Shown piece by piece: positions 27,624 to 37,193 of a DNA stretch of 64,000 nt. The notes beneath the pieces were generated by a model. That model ran no database searches. It saw nothing but the letters and a program-made list of their open reading frames with translations, and was not told the DNA's origin. The DNA comes from Alkalicaulis satelles (GTDB lineage Bacteria; Pseudomonadota; Alphaproteobacteria; Caulobacterales; Maricaulaceae). The position numbers and the translations under genes were made by a program. Numbering within the stretch: position 1 is the first letter of the stretch; the number at the start of each line of letters is the position of its first letter. The DNA is taken from positions 839,533 through 903,532 of the forward strand of contig NZ_VWOJ01000002.1 of NCBI RefSeq assembly GCF_008630495.1, given 5' to 3'.

Positions 27624-27986
27624 ATGTCGGCTGGCTTATCAGCTGCATCAAAATTCCATGCAGGAGACTTCATATTGCATAAGGTCGTCGAAATAGCGCT
27701 GAGGGTTTTTGGCGCCCTCACCGCACTTGCCGGCATGGTTTATGGCGGCCTGATTTTGGTTATTTTCTTTTTTGTGGGACAGGCCGCAGGCTTTGCGGAT
27801 CCCCAATATGCGATCAAATACCTTCTGGCTGTGCTCTATGTCGCCGTTACCGTTTATGTGGCGGTCACACTGGCGCTGCGCGCTTCGACACGGCGTGCCG
27901 CTTTGCTCGCGCTCCTGGTCGCGCCCGTCCTGATTCTCTTCCTTGTGGCGCCCGATTATGCGGCCTTGCCACAGCCCTCAGAGTAA
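27624..27986 (+). CDS. Small hypothetical membrane protein
   Basis: Up to 120 residues with three hydrophobic spans (LTALAGMVYGGLILVIFFFVG, YLLAVLYVAVTVYVAVTLAL, LLALLVAPVLILFLVA; listed in part) and a short tail. No family recognised. The ATG at 27624 has a weak ribosome site; a TTG at 27675 has GGAG 8 nt upstream and would give 103 residues starting just before the first span, so the true start may be there. Base composition is less GC-rich than its neighbours. Stands alone between the binding protein and tRNA-Leu. Confidence 0.6.
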   Translation: MSAGLSAASKFHAGDFILHKVVEIALRVFGALTALAGMVYGGLILVIFFFVGQAAGFADPQYAIKYLLAVLYVAVTVYVAVTLALRASTRRAALLALLVAPVLILFLVAPDYAALPQPSE

Positions 27987-28149
27987 AATTTAAAGGCTGG
28001 CGCCACAGCGAAACCTGCGGCCTGACCGCTCCGCTCCCGCTGCGGTGACAGCGCGGAGCTTGCTCGGCCAAAGCGCCAAAGGGGGCGCACGGGGGGTGAA
28101 AACCCCCGCTTCAAAAACTATGAATTTCAAAGGATCGGACGCAGGTCTG

Positions 28150-28236
<87 letters not shown>

Positions 28237-28476
28237 AAGGCAACAGAGGCCGCGGGTGATACGGCGCGGGGGGCGGGGTGTCAACGCCCTCGCGCGGGGG
28301 CGCGGCGGCGATTTGCACATGGGTCGCCGGCGTTCTTATCTCAGGCCTGTGCAGCCGGGACGCCGGGCCGCATGGACAGGGGCGGTGATTTTTGGTCTAT
28401 CGCGTGTCAGCACGCAGTCCCCCTGGCGCGCTGGCCGGCCCTTCGCGCCGCCAGCCGCTGACGAGCCGGAGGCCCC

Positions 28477-29463
28477 ATGACGATTTTGCGCGACGAGATG
28501 ATCACGGTGTTCGGCGCTTCCGGCTTTATCGGCCGGTATGTGGTGCGCCGCCTGGCCAAGGCGGGCTACCGGGTGCGCGCGGCCACGCGCCGCCCGCATC
28601 TGGCTCATGAGCTCAAGCCCATGGGCGTGGTGGGCCAGGTGCAGCTGGTGCAGGCCAATCTGCGCGATCCCGCCTCGGTGGCGCGCGCGGTGGACGGCGC
28701 CCATGGCGTGGTCAATCTGGTGGGCATTCTGGCCGAGGGCGGGCGCCAGACCTTCCAGTCCCTGCAGGCCGAAGGCGCAGGCCTGGTGGCGCGCGCCGCC
28801 CGCGAGGCGGGGGTGGAGCGCTTCGTCCACATCTCGGCCATCGGCGCAGACGCCCACAGCAAGTCGCGCTATGCCCGCACCAAGGCGCTGGGCGAGCAGG
28901 CCGTGCTCGAAGCCATGCCCGGCGCGGTGATCCTTCGCCCCTCCATCGTGTTCGGACCCGAGGACGGCTTCTTCAACCGCTTCGCCGACATGGCCCGCTT
29001 CGCCCCCGCCCTGCCGCTGATCGGCGGCGGCGCGACACAATTCCAGCCGGTCTATTGCGACGACGTGGCGCTATGCGCCCTCAAGGCGCTGGAAGGCGAG
29101 GCCCATCGCGGGCGGGTGTATGAGCTGGGTGGACCGAAAACCTACACCTTCCGTGAGCTGATGGCCTTCATCCTGAACACCATCGAGCGCCCGCGCCTGC
29201 TCATCCCCGTGCCGTTCCCCATCGCCTCCATGATGGGGCTCGCCGGTGAGATCATGGGTGCGCTGCCCTTCGTGGAGCCCTTCCTGACCCGTGATCAGGT
29301 GACGCTTCTGAAGTCCGACAATGTGGCCGGCGCCGGGGGCGCCGATACGGGCCGGATCTCCGATTTCGGCGTCAGCCCTGAAAGCATCGAGGCGGTCACC
29401 CCCGCCTATCTCGCCCGCTACCGCAAGGGCGGGCAGTTTGCCGACAAGCGCAGGCTCGCATGA
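28477..29463 (+). CDS. Complex I NDUFA9-like NAD(P)-binding epimerase family protein
   Basis: 328-residue atypical short-chain dehydrogenase: Rossmann start [21 protein letters not shown], then [36 protein letters not shown] (shown in part) and [18 protein letters not shown], the signature of the NDUFA9 subgroup that associates with or assists NADH dehydrogenase in alphaproteobacteria. The ATG has a GGAGG ribosome site 5 nt upstream. The stop overlaps hslV by 4 nt. Confidence 0.88.
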   Translation: MTILRDEMITVFGASGFIGRYVVRRLAKAGYRVRAATRRPHLAHELKPMGVVGQVQLVQANLRDPASVARAVDGAHGVVNLVGILAEGGRQTFQSLQAEGAGLVARAAREAGVERFVHISAIGADAHSKSRYARTKALGEQAVLEAMPGAVILRPSIVFGPEDGFFNRFADMARFAPALPLIGGGATQFQPVYCDDVALCALKALEGEAHRGRVYELGGPKTYTFRELMAFILNTIERPRLLIPVPFPIASMMGLAGEIMGALPFVEPFLTRDQVTLLKSDNVAGAGGADTGRISDFGVSPESIEAVTPAYLARYRKGGQFADKRRLA

Positions 29464-30011
29464 GCGAAGAGCGCGCCTTTCCCGGCTGGCGGGGCACCAC
29501 CATTGTGTGCGTGCGCAAGGGCGTGCGCGTGTGCATCGCCGGCGATGGCCAGGTCTCCATTGGCAATACCGTGGTCAAGGCCAGCGCGCGCAAGGTGCGC
29601 CCGCTGGCGGGCGGGGCGGTGATCGCAGGCTTCGCCGGCGCCACGGCGGACGCCTTCGCCCTGTTTGAACGGCTGGAAGCCAAGCTGGAGCAATATCCCG
29701 CCCAGCTGGCGCGCGCCTGTGTGGAGCTGGCCAAGGACTGGCGCACCGACCGGTATTTGCGCCGGCTGGAAGCCATGCTGATCGTGGCCGATGCGCGTGA
29801 GACCTTCATCCTCACCGGCGCCGGCGACGTGCTTGAGCCCGAGCACGGCATCGCCGCCATCGGATCGGGCGGCCAGTTCGCCCTGTCGGCGGCGCGCGCC
29901 CTGACGGACCATCTCGACGACCCCGAAGCCATCGCCCGCCGCGCCATGGAGATCGCGTCCGAGATCTGCGTCTTCTCCAATAATAATCTGACGGTGGAAA
30001 CGCTGGGCTAG
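29460..30011 (+). CDS. hslV: ATP-dependent protease peptidase subunit HslV
   Basis: Proteasome-related threonine peptidase working as a double ring with the HslU ATPase. It has [22 protein letters not shown], in which the catalytic Thr follows a ~13-residue N-terminal part, then [17 protein letters not shown] and [18 protein letters not shown]. 183 residues. Coupled to the NDUFA9-like gene by an ATGA overlap. hslU, usually next door, does not follow. Confidence 0.94.
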   Translation: MSEERAFPGWRGTTIVCVRKGVRVCIAGDGQVSIGNTVVKASARKVRPLAGGAVIAGFAGATADAFALFERLEAKLEQYPAQLARACVELAKDWRTDRYLRRLEAMLIVADARETFILTGAGDVLEPEHGIAAIGSGGQFALSAARALTDHLDDPEAIARRAMEIASEICVFSNNNLTVETLG

Positions 30012-30046
30012 GGGTGGCTGAAAAGGCCCTATCCATCCCCCCCTTT

Positions 30047-30117
30047 GCGTTTTCCCGGCGAAAGCCGGGATCCAGACCAGCGGCTCTCCTGGGCCCCGGC
30101 TTTCGCCGGGGAAACGC
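30047..30117. repeat. Inverted-repeat element downstream of hslV
   Basis: Two inverted arms (30047-30069 and 30095-30117, 22 of 23 positions complementary) flank a ~25-nt spacer. Each arm is itself a hairpin, CCCGGC-GAAA-GCCGGG with a GNRA tetraloop, so the element can fold as two small stems or one long cruciform. A 17-nt part of the right arm and its flank (30105-30121) recurs exactly at 54817-54833 in the end of tadA, so it belongs to a dispersed REP-like family. Confidence 0.75.
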
Positions 30118-30167
30118 GGGTGAGGAGGCTGGCGTTCAGATGTTTAACCGCGCCCCCACACCTTTAT

Positions 30168-30195
30168 CCTCTCCCCCATGTCCATGGGGGAGAGG
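30168..30195. repeat. Perfect 13-bp inverted repeat, REP- or terminator-like
   Basis: CCTCTCCCCCATG (30168-30180) pairs perfectly with 30183-30195 across a 2-nt centre. No T-run follows on either strand. It may limit transcription past hslV or be another REP unit. The rest of 30012-30290 shows no gene. Confidence 0.6.
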
Positions 30196-30290
30196 GGTGA
30201 GAGCGCCTTTGTCTGAAAAAATTCCTCTGGCGCAAATGCGGCGTGCGCCCTAAATGCGCGCCAGCAAGACACTCTCACCATGGACCGAAT

Positions 30291-31241
30291 ATGAGCCCGT
30301 ACGGGTTTTCTTCCGGCGATCCCCAGGCGGACCGCCGGCATGGGTTCGCCGAGGCGCTGGCGGCGTCAGGAGATATGGAGGCCGCCGCCGAGGCGCTGGC
30401 CGGGGCGCTGGAGCGTGCGCCGGGATGGGCGGCGGGCTGGCACCGGCTGGGCGAGTGGCGTCTGGCGTCCGGCGACCGGGATGGCGCGGCTTCGGCCTGG
30501 CGCCGGGCGCTGGAGGCCGATCCGCGCGATCGGTTCGGCGCGCGCGCCCGGCTTGATCTGATGAGCGGCGCGCCGGTATCGGAAAGCCTGCCGCCGGCCT
30601 ATGTGGAGACGCTGTTCGACCAGTATGCGCCGCGCTTTGACGCGTCCCTGACCGGATCGCTGAGCTATCGCGGCCCGCAGATCGTGATGGAGGTTCTGGG
30701 CCGCGCCGGGTTTGCGCGCGCCGCCCGGGCGCTGGATCTGGGCTGCGGCACCGGGCTGATGGGCGCGGCGCTGCGTAGCTCTTGCGATCATCTCGAAGGC
30801 TGGGATATCTCCGCGGCCATGCTGGCCCGCGCCCGCGCGCGGGGCGTCTATGACGCGCTGGCGCGCCGCGACATCAATGCGCTGGAGATGGGCGGGCCGC
30901 GCTATGACCTGATCGCCGCGGCGGACGTGTTCACCTATGTGGGCGCGCTGGAGCGCGTGGTGGCCTGGTGCGCTGATGCGTTGGAGCCGGGCGGCTGGTT
31001 CGCCTGCGCGCTGGAAGCGGGCGAGGCGGGCGTCACCTTGCGCGAGACGATGCGTTTCGCCCACGCGCCTGATTACCTGAGCGCTCTGATGGACCAGGCC
31101 GGCTTCACCAGGGTGGAGATCAGCGCCTGCACGCTGCGCCGCGAACGCGGAGCGGATGTTCCGGGCCTGGCCGTCATGGCGCGCGCAGGCGGGCGCACGC
31201 CGGACCGGGACCGCGATGACACGGCCAGCCTGACAGCCTGA
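30291..31241 (+). CDS. TPR-containing class I SAM-dependent methyltransferase
   Basis: 316 residues: an N-terminal TPR-like region (residues ~20-85, [20 protein letters not shown] and [15 protein letters not shown]) followed by a SAM-binding domain ([50 protein letters not shown]). Same architecture as predicted TPR-methyltransferases of proteobacteria whose substrate is unknown. The start at 30291 ([10 protein letters not shown]) is chosen over an upstream in-frame ATG because homology starts here. Flanked by the repeats and acs, no operon partner obvious. Confidence 0.85.
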   Translation: MSPYGFSSGDPQADRRHGFAEALAASGDMEAAAEALAGALERAPGWAAGWHRLGEWRLASGDRDGAASAWRRALEADPRDRFGARARLDLMSGAPVSESLPPAYVETLFDQYAPRFDASLTGSLSYRGPQIVMEVLGRAGFARAARALDLGCGTGLMGAALRSSCDHLEGWDISAAMLARARARGVYDALARRDINALEMGGPRYDLIAAADVFTYVGALERVVAWCADALEPGGWFACALEAGEAGVTLRETMRFAHAPDYLSALMDQAGFTRVEISACTLRRERGADVPGLAVMARAGGRTPDRDRDDTASLTA

Positions 31242-31353
31242 GGCGCGCAAGTGCCGGCGAGCCATAAGGGTGCGCGTGCGTGTGCCCGGCTTGCTCCGGG
31301 CCCGCCCTGCGGTCCATGGTCTGGGCTTCCGCCAGCCTGATCCGGAGCGAGCG

Positions 31354-33291
31354 ATGACCGACGCCCCCATCCCTGTCCCCGCCTCATTCAAGGACGCGCG
31401 CATCACGCCAGAGCGTTACGCCGAACTTTATCAGCGCTCGATTGCTGACCCGGACGGGTTCTGGTGTGAGGAACTGAAGCGCGTGGACTGGATCAGGGCG
31501 CCTTCGCAGATCTCGGACGTGTCGTTTGACCGGGACGATCTGCACATTCGCTGGTTCGAGGACGGGGTGCTGAATGTCGCCTGGAACTGCATCGACCGGC
31601 ATCTGCCCGCACGCGCCAGCAAGCCGGCGCTGATCTGGGAGGGCGATCACCCCTCGCGCCATCACGCCATCACCTACGCCCAGCTCTATGACCATGTCTG
31701 CCGTTTTTCCAATGTGCTCAAAGGTCTGGGCGTGAGGAAAGGCGACCGGGTCACGCTCTACATGCCGATGATCCCGGAAGCCGCCTACGCCATGCTGGCG
31801 TGCGCGCGCATCGGCGCGGTGCATTCGGTGGTGTTCGGCGGCTTCTCGCCCGAGGCGCTGGCCGGGCGCATCCGCGATTGCGAGAGCGCGTTTGTCATCA
31901 CCGCCGACGAGGGCGTGCGCGGCGGCAAGCCGGTGCCGCTCAAGGCCAATGTGGACGCCGCGCTTGAGCTGGCGCCGGGCGTGAAGGCGGTGCTGAGCGT
32001 GCGCCATACCGGCGCCGATGTAGGCTGGGTGGAGGGCCGCGATCACTGGCTGCATGAGCGGCTTCTGGACGCCGACGCCCATTGCGCGCCCGAGCCCATG
32101 AACGCCGAGGACCCGCTCTTCATCCTCTACACCTCGGGCTCCACCGGAAAACCCAAGGGGGTGCTGCACACCACGGGCGGGTATCTGGTGTGGGCGGCCA
32201 TGACCCACGCCTATACCTTCGATCATCGCGAGGATGACGTGTTCTGGTGCACCGCCGATGTGGGATGGGTGACCGGGCACAGCTATATCGTCTACGGCCC
32301 GCTGGCCAATGGCGCGACCTCGCTGATGTTCGAGGGCGTGCCCACCTGGCCTGGTCCGGACCGCATCTGGGAGGTGGTGGCCAAGCACAAGGTCACCGTG
32401 CTCTACACCGCGCCCACCGCCATCCGCGCGCTGATGCGCTTTGGCGACGAACCCGTGCGCGCCCATGACCGGTCATCGCTGCGCCTGCTGGGCAGTGTCG
32501 GCGAGCCGATCAACCCGGAAGCCTGGCGCTGGTATCATCAGGTGTGCGGCGAGGGGCGCTGCCCGGTGGTGGACACCTGGTGGCAGACCGAGACCGGCGG
32601 CCATCTCATCACGCCCTTGCCCGGCGCTCATGCGCTCAAACCCGGCTCGGCGAGCTTTCCCATGTTCGGCGTGCGGCCCGCCCTGGTGGACAATGAAGGC
32701 AATCGCCTGCCCGAGACGGGCGCGCAGGAGGGCAATCTGGTGCTGCTGGGCTCCTGGCCGGGCCAGATGCGCACGGTCTATGGCGATCACCAGCGCTTCA
32801 TCGACACCTATTTCAGCACCTATCCGGGGATGTATTTCACCGGCGACGGGGCGCGCCGCGATGCGGACGGATACTGGTGGATCACCGGCCGGGTGGATGA
32901 CGTGCTCAATATCTCCGGCCACCGGCTGGGCACCGCCGAGATCGAAAGCGCGCTGGTCGCCCATGAGGCGGTCTCAGAGGCGGCCGTGGTGGGCTATCCC
33001 CACGATATCAAGGGCCAGGGAATTTACTGCTATGTCACCCTCGCCGCCGGGCGCGAGCCGGATGCGGCGCTGGAAAAGGCCCTCAAGGATCAGGTGCGCA
33101 AGGAGATCGGGCCGGTGGCGAGCCCGGACGCCATCCAGTTCGCCCCCGGCCTGCCCAAGACCCGCTCAGGCAAAATCATGCGCCGCATCCTGCGCAAGAT
33201 CGCCGAAGGCGAGACCGGCGCGCTGGGTGATACATCCACCCTGGCCGATCCCGGCGTGGTGGACAGCCTGATTGCGGGGCGGAAGGGGTAA
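31354..33291 (+). CDS. acs: Acetyl-CoA synthetase (acetate--CoA ligase)
   Basis: Activates acetate to acetyl-CoA through acetyl-AMP. 645 residues, standard length. Motifs: ATP loop [20 protein letters not shown], the W in [17 protein letters not shown], hinge [16 protein letters not shown], and the regulatory acetylation lysine in [14 protein letters not shown], which implies control by a Pat/CobB-type system. The start at 31354 ([12 protein letters not shown]) is preceded by GGAGCGAGCG. Monocistronic. Confidence 0.97.
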   Translation: MTDAPIPVPASFKDARITPERYAELYQRSIADPDGFWCEELKRVDWIRAPSQISDVSFDRDDLHIRWFEDGVLNVAWNCIDRHLPARASKPALIWEGDHPSRHHAITYAQLYDHVCRFSNVLKGLGVRKGDRVTLYMPMIPEAAYAMLACARIGAVHSVVFGGFSPEALAGRIRDCESAFVITADEGVRGGKPVPLKANVDAALELAPGVKAVLSVRHTGADVGWVEGRDHWLHERLLDADAHCAPEPMNAEDPLFILYTSGSTGKPKGVLHTTGGYLVWAAMTHAYTFDHREDDVFWCTADVGWVTGHSYIVYGPLANGATSLMFEGVPTWPGPDRIWEVVAKHKVTVLYTAPTAIRALMRFGDEPVRAHDRSSLRLLGSVGEPINPEAWRWYHQVCGEGRCPVVDTWWQTETGGHLITPLPGAHALKPGSASFPMFGVRPALVDNEGNRLPETGAQEGNLVLLGSWPGQMRTVYGDHQRFIDTYFSTYPGMYFTGDGARRDADGYWWITGRVDDVLNISGHRLGTAEIESALVAHEAVSEAAVVGYPHDIKGQGIYCYVTLAAGREPDAALEKALKDQVRKEIGPVASPDAIQFAPGLPKTRSGKIMRRILRKIAEGETGALGDTSTLADPGVVDSLIAGRKG

Positions 33292-33405
33292 TATCCCCAC
33301 TCCCAGCGGGCGCTTTCAGGCCGCACCAGTCTGCCTTGATTCCGGCGCCGCCGGACGGGATATGCACGGCCATCCAAACGCCACCGCAAATGCTGGAGCG
33401 CCGTC

Positions 33406-34071
33406 ATGCAGTTCCTGCCCTACGCTATCGGGATATTCCTGCTCACGCCCTTTTTCATCTGGGCCGGCTTCTACGTGATCATGCCCGGGCCGAAATGGGG
33501 CGTCACCGATGCGCCGCTGACAGCCTCCATGCTGATGGTGTCGCTGCCGCTGGTGGCCTATCACTCGCTGGCGGGGCTGGCGTTTGTGGCCAATTCCATG
33601 GCCGGGCGCACGGGCGAGACCGCCCCGGTCTGGACGCCGGCGCGCCGTTTCGGCCAGGCCATGGCGCCGCTCACCATTCTGCTGACCGCCGGATCGCTGG
33701 CCTGGCTCGCTTCACTGGGCGAGAGCGCCTATGCGATGGCGGGCGTGGCCGCGCTGGGTCTGTTCATGGCGCTGAGTCTGGCCGGGGCGGAAAGCAGCCG
33801 CTCCTTCGGCCATATGCTGACCGCGCCTGCGGCGGGCGTGCTCATGGGTCTGCGTCAGGCCGGGCGGCTCTTGCTGGCCGTGCCGGTGATCGGCCACATG
33901 CTGCGCGAGATCGCCGCCGATCCGAACCGGGCCGGGCCGTGGATCGCGCTCAATCTCGCCCTGTCGCTGGCTGCGCTGGTGTGGGTGTTCGGGCCGGGCG
34001 TGATGGTGTTCCTGGCCATGGCCAGCGTGCCGCTGGTGTTCTGCGCCATACTGATGTTCTGCACGGAGTAG
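33406..34071 (+). CDS. Hypothetical multi-span membrane protein
   Basis: 221 residues with about six hydrophobic segments (first FLPYAIGIFLLTPFFIWAGF, last MVFLAMASVPLVFCAILMF). No family recognised. It converges with the XRE gene (6-nt gap), and no ribosome site stronger than GGAG at ~33393 is seen. Role unknown. Confidence 0.7.
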   Translation: MQFLPYAIGIFLLTPFFIWAGFYVIMPGPKWGVTDAPLTASMLMVSLPLVAYHSLAGLAFVANSMAGRTGETAPVWTPARRFGQAMAPLTILLTAGSLAWLASLGESAYAMAGVAALGLFMALSLAGAESSRSFGHMLTAPAAGVLMGLRQAGRLLLAVPVIGHMLREIAADPNRAGPWIALNLALSLAALVWVFGPGVMVFLAMASVPLVFCAILMFCTE

Positions 34072-34077
34072 GCGCGC

Positions 34078-34326
34078 TTACCCGCTCTCATCCACGTCCG
34101 GATCGTCATCGTCCGGATCGCCGTCGGGATCGAACACCAGAAGATCGCCCGGCTGGCAGTTCAGCTCGCGGCACAGCGCCTCCAGCGTGGAGAAGCGCAC
34201 CGCCTTGGCCTTGCCGGTCTTCAGGATGGACAGATTGGCCATGGTGATGCCCACGCGGTCGCACAGCTCGGTGAGCGACATGCGCCGCTCCAGGAGCATG
34301 CGGTCAAGGGTGACGCGGATGGGCAT
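34078..34326 (-). CDS. XRE/Cro-family regulator, YozG type
   Basis: 82-residue DNA-binding protein made of one helix-turn-helix (LTELCDRVGITMANLSILK) followed by FSTLEALCRELNCQPGDLL and a very acidic Asp-rich tail. This short XRE type is commonly encoded directly after a DUF2975 membrane protein, as here (18-nt gap). It is probably autoregulatory; the palindrome at 35293-35309 is a candidate site. Confidence 0.88.
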   Translation of the reverse strand: MPIRVTLDRMLLERRMSLTELCDRVGITMANLSILKTGKAKAVRFSTLEALCRELNCQPGDLLVFDPDGDPDDDDPDVDESG

Positions 34327-34344
34327 GGTGTTTCCCGCGCTCCC

Positions 34345-34899
34345 CTAAATGGTGAATTTCTGTTCGTCGCGCAGGCGCGCGCCCTCGCGGAACACTTCCG
34401 CCAGGACCAGGATCGCCAGCACCGAGAACCAGGCCGCCAGATTCAGACTGAAATCGGGGATGATGCGCGCCCCGCTCTCCACAGGCGCGCGGCCCAGCAG
34501 CGTAATCACCAGCGCCAGCACGCCATGGGCGGCGTAGTGCAGCAGCTGATAGACCGCGATCCCCAGCGCGATGGCGCGCAGATGATTGGCGTTTTCCGGC
34601 ACGAAGGGATCGCCCGCCGTCAGCGTGGCGAAGATCAGGCGCAGCCGGTAGATGATGAAGGTCAGCGCCGCCCAGGCCAGAATCGCCATGGGCAAGGCCA
34701 GTACGAAATCGCGCGCCAGCCACTGCCGCAGGGCGCCCGGCAGCTCCGGCCCGAACCCGATCAGCGCGTAAACACCGCTGAAAATAATGAGGACAAAGAT
34801 CAGGCTCGCCAGGCCAAGAATGGCCAGCAGGGCGAAAAACCCGATATCCAGCAGCAGCTTCAGGATGGAAGCCAGCGAACCGGCGCCAAGCGTTCTCAT
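34345..34899 (-). CDS. DUF2975 family membrane protein
   Basis: 184 residues with four hydrophobic segments and the family signature RLRLIFATLTAGDPFVPEN between spans 2 and 3. DUF2975 proteins pair with small XRE regulators and are thought to be membrane partners or sensors; no biochemical role is established. The operon order is 38-residue ORF, DUF2975, XRE on the minus strand. Confidence 0.85.
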   Translation of the reverse strand: MRTLGAGSLASILKLLLDIGFFALLAILGLASLIFVLIIFSGVYALIGFGPELPGALRQWLARDFVLALPMAILAWAALTFIIYRLRLIFATLTAGDPFVPENANHLRAIALGIAVYQLLHYAAHGVLALVITLLGRAPVESGARIIPDFSLNLAAWFSVLAILVLAEVFREGARLRDEQKFTI

Positions 34900-35030
34900 G
34901 CTGCTCCCCTCCCCGTGCGTACTTCAGTTGCGGGCGACGAACCGGCTTGAGCCGGAAGCGCCAGGACCGGGATCCGCCGGGGAGGAGCGGGTCGGTTCAG
35001 GGCTTCCGGCTGTCAGCCGTCGCCACAGCC

Positions 35031-35147
35031 TCACGCGACCAGCGGTGCGATCGCGGCGGCCATCCCGGCGAACACGCCCGCCACCAGAGCCAGGTTGATT
35101 ACCATGGCGAGGGCGGCGTGCCCGGCAGTGTTAGTGGTCCTGACCAT
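35031..35147 (-). CDS. 38-residue hydrophobic peptide upstream of the DUF2975-XRE pair
   Basis: Short ORF MVRTTNTAGHAALA followed by one hydrophobic helix (MVINLALVAGVFAGMAAAI, ending PLVA). It has a strong AAGGAG ribosome site 9 nt before the ATG, much better than chance, and lies 131 nt upstream of DUF2975 on the same strand. Not recognised. It could be a membrane microprotein acting with DUF2975, or a leader peptide. Evidence is the ribosome site and plausible single-span composition only. Confidence 0.5.
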   Translation of the reverse strand: MVRTTNTAGHAALAMVINLALVAGVFAGMAAAIAPLVA

Positions 35148-35292
35148 CTCATACTCTCCTTGTGTCTCGTGTCGACCAACTTTTTGCCCCGCCCGGTCAT
35201 TGTTCCGCCGGGCTGTCGGCTTTATGAGGTTTGCGTTCCCGCTCGCCTCGAGACCCTATCTAGGACATCCGACATCGCTTGGCAACAAAAAT

Positions 35293-35309
35293 ATATCGAA
35301 ATTCGATAT
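35293..35309. promoter_or_regulatory. 17-bp perfect palindrome, candidate operator
   Basis: ATATCGAA-A-TTCGATAT is fully symmetric and sits in an unusually AT-rich stretch between the 38-residue ORF (146 nt upstream of its start) and rdgB (45 nt before its start). A further CGATAT half-site occurs at 35325-35330. It fits an operator for a dimeric regulator, possibly the nearby XRE protein. Apart from this the 35148-35354 spacer holds no gene that I can see. Confidence 0.5.
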
Positions 35310-35354
35310 TAATTTTCCGAAAGGCGATATGAATTTTTGACAGGACGGTTATGC

Positions 35355-35960
35355 ATGAATGTCTTCATACGGACAGACGCCTGGGTGCTCGCAAGCCATA
35401 ATGCAGGCAAAATCAAAGAGTTAGATGCGCTTTTGGCGCCCCGCGGACTATCGGTTCTGGGCGCTGGCGCGCTCGGTTTGCCCGAGCCCGGAGAGACTGA
35501 AACCAGTTTTGCGGGCAATGCGCAGCTGAAAGCCGAGGCTGCAGCGCGTGCGTCGGGCCGCGTGTCGCTGGCTGATGATTCCGGTCTGGCGGTGGATGCG
35601 CTGGACGGCGCCCCGGGCGTGTATTCGGCCCGCTGGGCGGGACCGGACAAGGACTTCTCGCTGGCCATGGACCGCGTGCGCCGCGAACTCAAGGCGTTGG
35701 GCGATGTGACACACGCCGCGCGCTTCGTGTGCGTGCTGGCGCTGGCCCATCCTGAAGGCGAGGTCCGGCTCTATGAGGGCGAGGTGCGCGGAACCCTCAC
35801 CTTCCCGCCGCGCGGGACGGGCGGGTTCGGCTATGATCCGGTGTTCGTGCCCGACGGTCATAAGCGTACATTCGCCGAGATGACCGCAGATGAAAAACGC
35901 GCCCTCAGCCACCGCGCGCGCGCCTTTGCGCGCCTGACGGCGGATATCTTCGGCTCATGA
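35355..35960 (+). CDS. rdgB: Non-canonical purine NTP pyrophosphatase (RdgB/HAM1)
   Basis: Hydrolyses dITP/XTP to keep deaminated purines out of DNA. Motifs WVLASHNAGKIKELDALL, SFAGNAQLKAEAAA, LADDSGLAVDALDGAPGVYS and GTGGFGYDPVF are all diagnostic. 201 residues from the ATG at 35355, which has AGGACGG upstream; an in-frame TTG at 35337 is an alternative. Overlaps hemW by 4 nt. Confidence 0.95.
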   Translation: MNVFIRTDAWVLASHNAGKIKELDALLAPRGLSVLGAGALGLPEPGETETSFAGNAQLKAEAAARASGRVSLADDSGLAVDALDGAPGVYSARWAGPDKDFSLAMDRVRRELKALGDVTHAARFVCVLALAHPEGEVRLYEGEVRGTLTFPPRGTGGFGYDPVFVPDGHKRTFAEMTADEKRALSHRARAFARLTADIFGS

Positions 35961-37105
35961 GCCCGGCCCCAGCCGCTCTGGGTCTCTATGTGCACTGGCC
36001 GTATTGCGCGCGCATCTGCCCGTATTGCGATTTCAACGTCTACAAGGCGGCCAACGCGGATGCAGACGCACTGACGGCGGCGATCCTCGCCGATCTCGAT
36101 CACTGGCGCGCGCGCACCGGGCCGCGCGCGCTGGCCAGCGTCCATTTCGGCGGCGGCACGCCCTCGCTGATGAACCCTTCTCAGGTGGCGGCGGTGCTGG
36201 ACCGCGCCGAAACGCTCTGGGGCCTGGCGCCCGGGGCGGAGATCGGGCTGGAAGCCAATCCCAAGGAAGCGCCGGCCTTCGCCGGGCTGGCGCAGGCCGG
36301 GATCAACCGGCTGTCGCTGGGGGTGCAGGCGCTGGATGATGCGAGCCTTGCCCGGCTGGGCCGCGATCATGATGCGGCCATGGCCCTCAAGGCCGCAGAG
36401 GCCGCACAGAGGCAGTTCGCCCGCGTCTCCATCGATCTCATCTATGCGCGCGAGGGCCAGAGCCCGGACGGCTGGGCGCGCGAGCTGGGCCGGGCGCTGG
36501 ATCTGGGCCTTGATCATCTTTCGCTCTACCAGCTGACCATCGAACCGGGCACCGCCTTCGCCCGTCAGGCCGAGCGCGGCAGTCTCATTCCGCCGCCCGA
36601 TGATGCAGCGGCGGACATGTATCTCTTGACGCAAGGCATGACCGAAGCGGCGGGGCTGCCCGCCTACGAGATTTCCAATCACGCCCGCAGCGCGGCCCAT
36701 CACTCGGTGCACAACCGGCTCTACTGGGAAGGGGCGAACTGGATCGGGGTGGGGCCCGGCGCCCATTCGCGCCTGGGCGCCCATGCCAGGGGCGGGCGGG
36801 TCGCAGCGGAGGCGGCGCGCCGCCCGGCGGACTATATCGCCGGGGCGGCGTCCGGCGCGGCCCAGAGCCTGGAGACGCTGGACGCGCGCGCCGAGGCGAT
36901 AGAGCGCGTGCTGATGGGGCTGCGCCTGGTGGAGGAGGGGCTCGATACAGACCGCCTCGCCGCCCTGACCGGCCATGGCGTGGATGAGGACGGGCTCACC
37001 CGGGCCCTCGCACGCGGCCATGTGCGGCGCGAGGGGTCTCGCCTGGTGCTGACCCGGTCCGGACGCGCCTTCGCCGATTCCGCCGCCGCCCTGCTGGCGC
37101 CCTGA
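35957..37105 (+). CDS. hemW: Radical SAM heme chaperone HemW
   Basis: HemN-like radical SAM protein that carries heme rather than acting as coproporphyrinogen oxidase. [4Fe-4S] motif CARICPYC (CxxxCxxC) with YVHWPYCAR before it and the SAM motif FGGGTPSLM. It lacks the extra N-terminal residues of true HemN and has the HNRLYWEGANWIGVGPGAHS block. 382 residues. Coupled to rdgB by ATGA, a common pairing in alphaproteobacteria. Confidence 0.93.
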   Translation: MSPAPAALGLYVHWPYCARICPYCDFNVYKAANADADALTAAILADLDHWRARTGPRALASVHFGGGTPSLMNPSQVAAVLDRAETLWGLAPGAEIGLEANPKEAPAFAGLAQAGINRLSLGVQALDDASLARLGRDHDAAMALKAAEAAQRQFARVSIDLIYAREGQSPDGWARELGRALDLGLDHLSLYQLTIEPGTAFARQAERGSLIPPPDDAAADMYLLTQGMTEAAGLPAYEISNHARSAAHHSVHNRLYWEGANWIGVGPGAHSRLGAHARGGRVAAEAARRPADYIAGAASGAAQSLETLDARAEAIERVLMGLRLVEEGLDTDRLAALTGHGVDEDGLTRALARGHVRREGSRLVLTRSGRAFADSAAALLAP

Positions 37106-37193
37106 CCCCGCGCATGGCCGTGACGGGCGCAGTGCGCTATATCGCGCGCCAGAAACGGCCCGTTCACCCGGGCGCCAAGGATAAGGACAAATC

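Noticed and set aside
28000..28149. Hairpins downstream of tRNA-Leu (e.g. GGGGG-TGAAAA-CCCCC near 28094) as a terminator
   Set aside because: No T-run follows on the tRNA strand, so an intrinsic terminator cannot be claimed.
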